Origin: an uncultured Clostridium sp. | Lineage (GTDB): Bacteria > Bacillota > Clostridia > Lachnospirales > Lachnospiraceae | NCBI GenBank assembly: GCA_958442925.1 | Contig: CAUCIO010000135.1 | Location: 1-6,177, forward strand | DNA: 6,177 nucleotides | Reading direction: 5' to 3' | Part shown: one piece after another, positions 5,072 to 6,177 of the stretch | Numbering within the stretch: position 1 is the stretch's first letter | Layout: each line of letters opens with the position of its first letter | Translations under genes and position numbers: made by a program | Notes under the pieces: model-generated | Told to the model about the DNA's origin: nothing | What the model saw: the letters and a program-made list of their open reading frames with translations, nothing else | Databases searched by the model: none

Positions 5072-5377
5072 TTGATAAAATGGATAAATGCCGTCTGAAA
5101 AGACTGATAATACCGGTGCCCCATGGGCAGCCGTATTCCGTCCTGGAGTTTGCAGACAGTGCGGCTGATCTCCTCCATCTGGCCAATATTCACCAGAAAG
5201 CTGTTGTGGCATCGGTAAAAGATGCCTGACGGAACCAGATTTTCCGCTTCTGGCAGGGAAATGGGAACGCTGTACTTCGCTTTCGTTGTGGAGCTCATCA
5301 CACATCTGCAGCAGATGTTCTCCCTCTGTCAAATCATCTTCACAAATGGCAAGACGATATGGATCCATCCTGTTCAC
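5056..5377 (-). pseudogene. Remnant of a LytTR response regulator (AgrA/LytR-like)
   Basis: The N-terminus reads MDPYRLAICEDDLTEGEHLL from an ATG at 5368 (GTG possible at 5377), the beta1/acidic-pair start of a receiver domain. After about 25 residues, near 5300, the homology jumps to another frame that reads TTKAKYSVPISLPEAENLVP, then FYRCHNSFLVNIGQMEEI and a final helix QSFQTAFIHFINQ, ending at TAG 5058-5056. This is most of a LytTR DNA-binding domain. The phosphorylatable Asp and the rest of the receiver, about 100 residues or more, are missing, and the join is out of frame. A GTG-ATG pair at 5301-5296 could allow a free LytTR domain of about 80 residues to be made. A plausible promoter lies upstream at 5427-5419. 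The 3' end overlaps the kinase remnant by 16 bp on the opposite strand. Confidence 0.72.
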
Positions 5378-5418
5378 ATCCCAGTCGTTTTTTCAATTTC
5401 TATAATTCCCATGGCGTG

Positions 5419-5427
5419 AGTATAACA
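5419..5427 (-). promoter_or_regulatory. Extended -10 element upstream of the response regulator remnant
   Basis: TGTTATACT on the minus strand is a TGn-extended -10 box about 40 bases before the ATG at 5368. The -35 region (TGGCTA, 17 bp upstream) is poor. It lies about 50 bp from the edge of the insertion sequence. Confidence 0.45.
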
Positions 5428-5481
5428 CAAACAGTTACTTTTAGCCACCTGATATCCGGGCAGCCCCAAAACAATAATCAT

Positions 5482-5605
5482 CCACCCGCATAGCGGGTGG
5501 TTTTTCCTTTTCGGGCATAGCCCTAATACCACTAGCTACGCACAAGTGCGTCTTTTTATTGGCCTGCCAGCCACGCGTGGAATTACTTGCTACCCGTAAA
5601 CGGGT
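5482..5605. repeat. Cluster of five small palindromes at the tnpA-distal end of the IS
   Basis: In order: CCACCCGC-ata-GCGGGTGG (5482-5500), GGGC-ata-GCCC (5513-5523), ACGCAC-aa-GTGCGT (5538-5551), CCACGCGTGG (5571-5580) and ACCCG-taaa-CGGGT (5592-5605). The last is inside the end of tnpA. The first and third are followed by T-runs on the plus strand and could also act as terminators against plus-strand transcription. In this family subterminal hairpins are bound by the transposase to define the ends; the outermost 8-bp hairpin is the best candidate for that role. Confidence 0.65.
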
Positions 5606-6053
5606 CTCTCGGATCAAATAAACTTAATTGATCCATTTCCTGATCCTGCTTCAGCTGGTTAGCTATGTAACTTTTTATTGCTGCTGTGTTCTTGCCCACT
5701 GTATCGACATAGTATCCCTTACACCAAAACTCGCGATTTCGGTACGCAAACTTCATATTTCCAAATCTTTGAAATATCATCAGACTACTCTTTCCTTTTA
5801 AATATCCCATAAATCCCGAAACGCTCATTTTGGGCGGGATACTAAGCAGAAGGTGGATATGATCCGGGCATATCTCCCCTTCAATTATTTCTACACCTTT
5901 CCATTGGCATAACGTCCTGATTATATCTCGTATTGCTTCTCGTTTTTCATTAAAAAATACTTTTCTTCGATATTTAGGGGCAAATACCACATGATATTTG
6001 CAATTCCATTTTGTATGTGCTAAGCTTTTCATGTCTGTATTGTGTTCTGACAT
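5583..6053 (-). CDS. tnpA: IS200/IS605 family Y1 transposase TnpA
   Basis: A 156-residue HUH single-strand transposase, complete and of usual family length. WNCKYHVVFAPKYRRKVF (residues 16-33) is the conserved N-terminus. The HUH metal-binding motif is CPDHIHLLL (His65 and His67). FWCKGYYVDTVG (109-120) is conserved. The likely catalytic Tyr129 and metal ligand Gln133 lie in SYIANQLKQD. Such enzymes excise and insert the element as single-stranded circles at short target sequences, acting as dimers. The ATG at 6053 has a perfect AGGAGG eight bases upstream. Nothing in the frame looks damaged, so the enzyme may be active. Expression is probably held down by the leader structure at 6063-6124. 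Confidence 0.95.
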   Translation of the reverse strand: MSEHNTDMKSLAHTKWNCKYHVVFAPKYRRKVFFNEKREAIRDIIRTLCQWKGVEIIEGEICPDHIHLLLSIPPKMSVSGFMGYLKGKSSLMIFQRFGNMKFAYRNREFWCKGYYVDTVGKNTAAIKSYIANQLKQDQEMDQLSLFDPRDPFTGSK

Positions 6054-6061
6054 AATATAGT

Positions 6062-6067
6062 CCTCCT
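6062..6067 (-). promoter_or_regulatory. tnpA ribosome binding site, partly inside an inverted repeat
   Basis: AGGAGG on the minus strand lies eight bases before the tnpA ATG. Five of its six bases (6063-6067) form part of the near arm of the leader inverted repeat and would be paired if the far arm is also transcribed. Confidence 0.85.
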
Positions 6068-6124
6068 AATGTGTTTTTTATTTACGTAACTGGCAGGTCA
6101 CGTTTTTATTATACACATTAGGAG
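6063..6124 (-). promoter_or_regulatory. tnpA leader stem-loop that can hide the ribosome binding site
   Basis: CTCCTAATGTGT (6063-6074) and ACACATTAGGAG (6113-6124) are perfect 12-bp reverse complements. Between them ACGTAAC (6084-6090) and GTCACGT (6097-6103) form an inner stem with a 6-base loop, fully paired on minus-strand RNA with one G-U pair. Salmonella IS200 is known to use a leader structure to block tnpA translation, so this fits the family. The exact sequence and the promoter overlap are read here directly. Confidence 0.8.
6108..6113 (-). promoter_or_regulatory. Possible -10 box of the tnpA promoter
   Basis: A perfect TATAAT on the minus strand lies next to the far arm of the leader repeat, sharing one base. 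A 17-bp spacer would place the -35 at CTTTCA, which matches only three of six consensus bases, so the promoter would be weak. A start near 6101 would leave the far arm out of the transcript. Confidence 0.45.
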
Positions 6125-6177
6125 TTAGTGTGAAAGAAAGTAGAGGAAAACCATAAATGGGCGCACTTGAATAAGCT

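Larger units (their letters stand above)
5482..6124 (-). mobile_element. IS200-type insertion sequence (IS200/IS605 family, tnpA only)
   Basis: The element contains a single Y1 transposase gene, no tnpB, a cluster of small hairpins downstream of tnpA and a structured leader upstream, the layout of IS200-group elements. These elements lack terminal inverted repeats and target duplications, so exact ends cannot be read from one copy. The coordinates given run from the outermost hairpin after tnpA to the outer arm of the leader repeat. The true left end is probably within about 15 bases of 5482, and the right end may lie beyond 6124 or outside the window. Confidence 0.75.

Noticed and set aside
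5222..5419. A 65-codon plus-strand frame with hydrophobic stretches
   Set aside because: It lies opposite the response regulator remnant, whose receiver and LytTR motifs are clear on the minus strand.
5482..5505. Hairpin plus T5 read as the terminator of a plus-strand gene
   Set aside because: No plus-strand gene ends nearby and the hairpin fits the subterminal structure of the insertion sequence. Some terminator activity is still possible.

Overview
The window looks like chromosome from a low-to-mid GC Gram-positive anaerobe of the class Clostridia, most likely Lachnospiraceae. This rests on strong AGGAGG-type ribosome binding sites, TTG and GTG starts, sigma-A promoters, an RsgI-type anti-sigma factor, a VanZ-like protein, GHKL/LytTR two-component relics and an IS200-type transposase. 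It is an inference from protein style, not from a marker gene.

Positions 1-3907 are one block read on the minus strand. From its promoter (3907-3879) downward it holds a VanZ-family membrane protein, the tRNA pseudouridine synthase truA, a possible 25-codon basic peptide overlapping the truA stop, an ECF-type sigma factor, and a transmembrane RsgI-type anti-sigma factor that starts 2 nt after the sigma stop. A hairpin with T-rich flanks (275-326) closes this unit. Right behind it a near-consensus promoter (252-224) starts a further minus-strand gene, a single-pass membrane protein cut by the window edge. The sigma/anti-sigma pair should form an envelope-signal switch: the anti-sigma factor holds the sigma factor at the membrane, carries the Asn-Pro self-cleavage motif of RsgI proteins, and displays a beta-rich domain on acidic Ser/Glu-rich linkers outside the cell.

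Positions 3908-4500 hold a divergent control region and a monocistronic small gene on the plus strand. The gene has an extended -10 promoter (4086-4113), a 9-bp stem-loop at its predicted 5' end, a 59-residue protein made of two degenerate 19-residue repeats, a 3' hairpin and a strong intrinsic terminator. I do not recognise the protein family.

Positions 4506-5427 hold a decayed, convergent two-component system: a GHKL histidine kinase on the plus strand that has lost its phosphoacceptor region and most of its ATPase domain, and a LytTR response regulator on the minus strand that has lost nearly all of its receiver but keeps most of its DNA-binding domain. Their 3' ends overlap by 16 bp.

Positions from about 5480 to at least 6124 are an IS200-type insertion sequence: a single Y1 transposase on the minus strand, a cluster of small hairpins after it, and a leader inverted repeat that would hide the transposase ribosome binding site in read-through transcripts.

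The observations most worth following are the repeat-built small protein, an in-frame AT-rich palindromic insertion inside truA, the matched loss of phosphotransfer parts from both two-component genes, and the IS leader.
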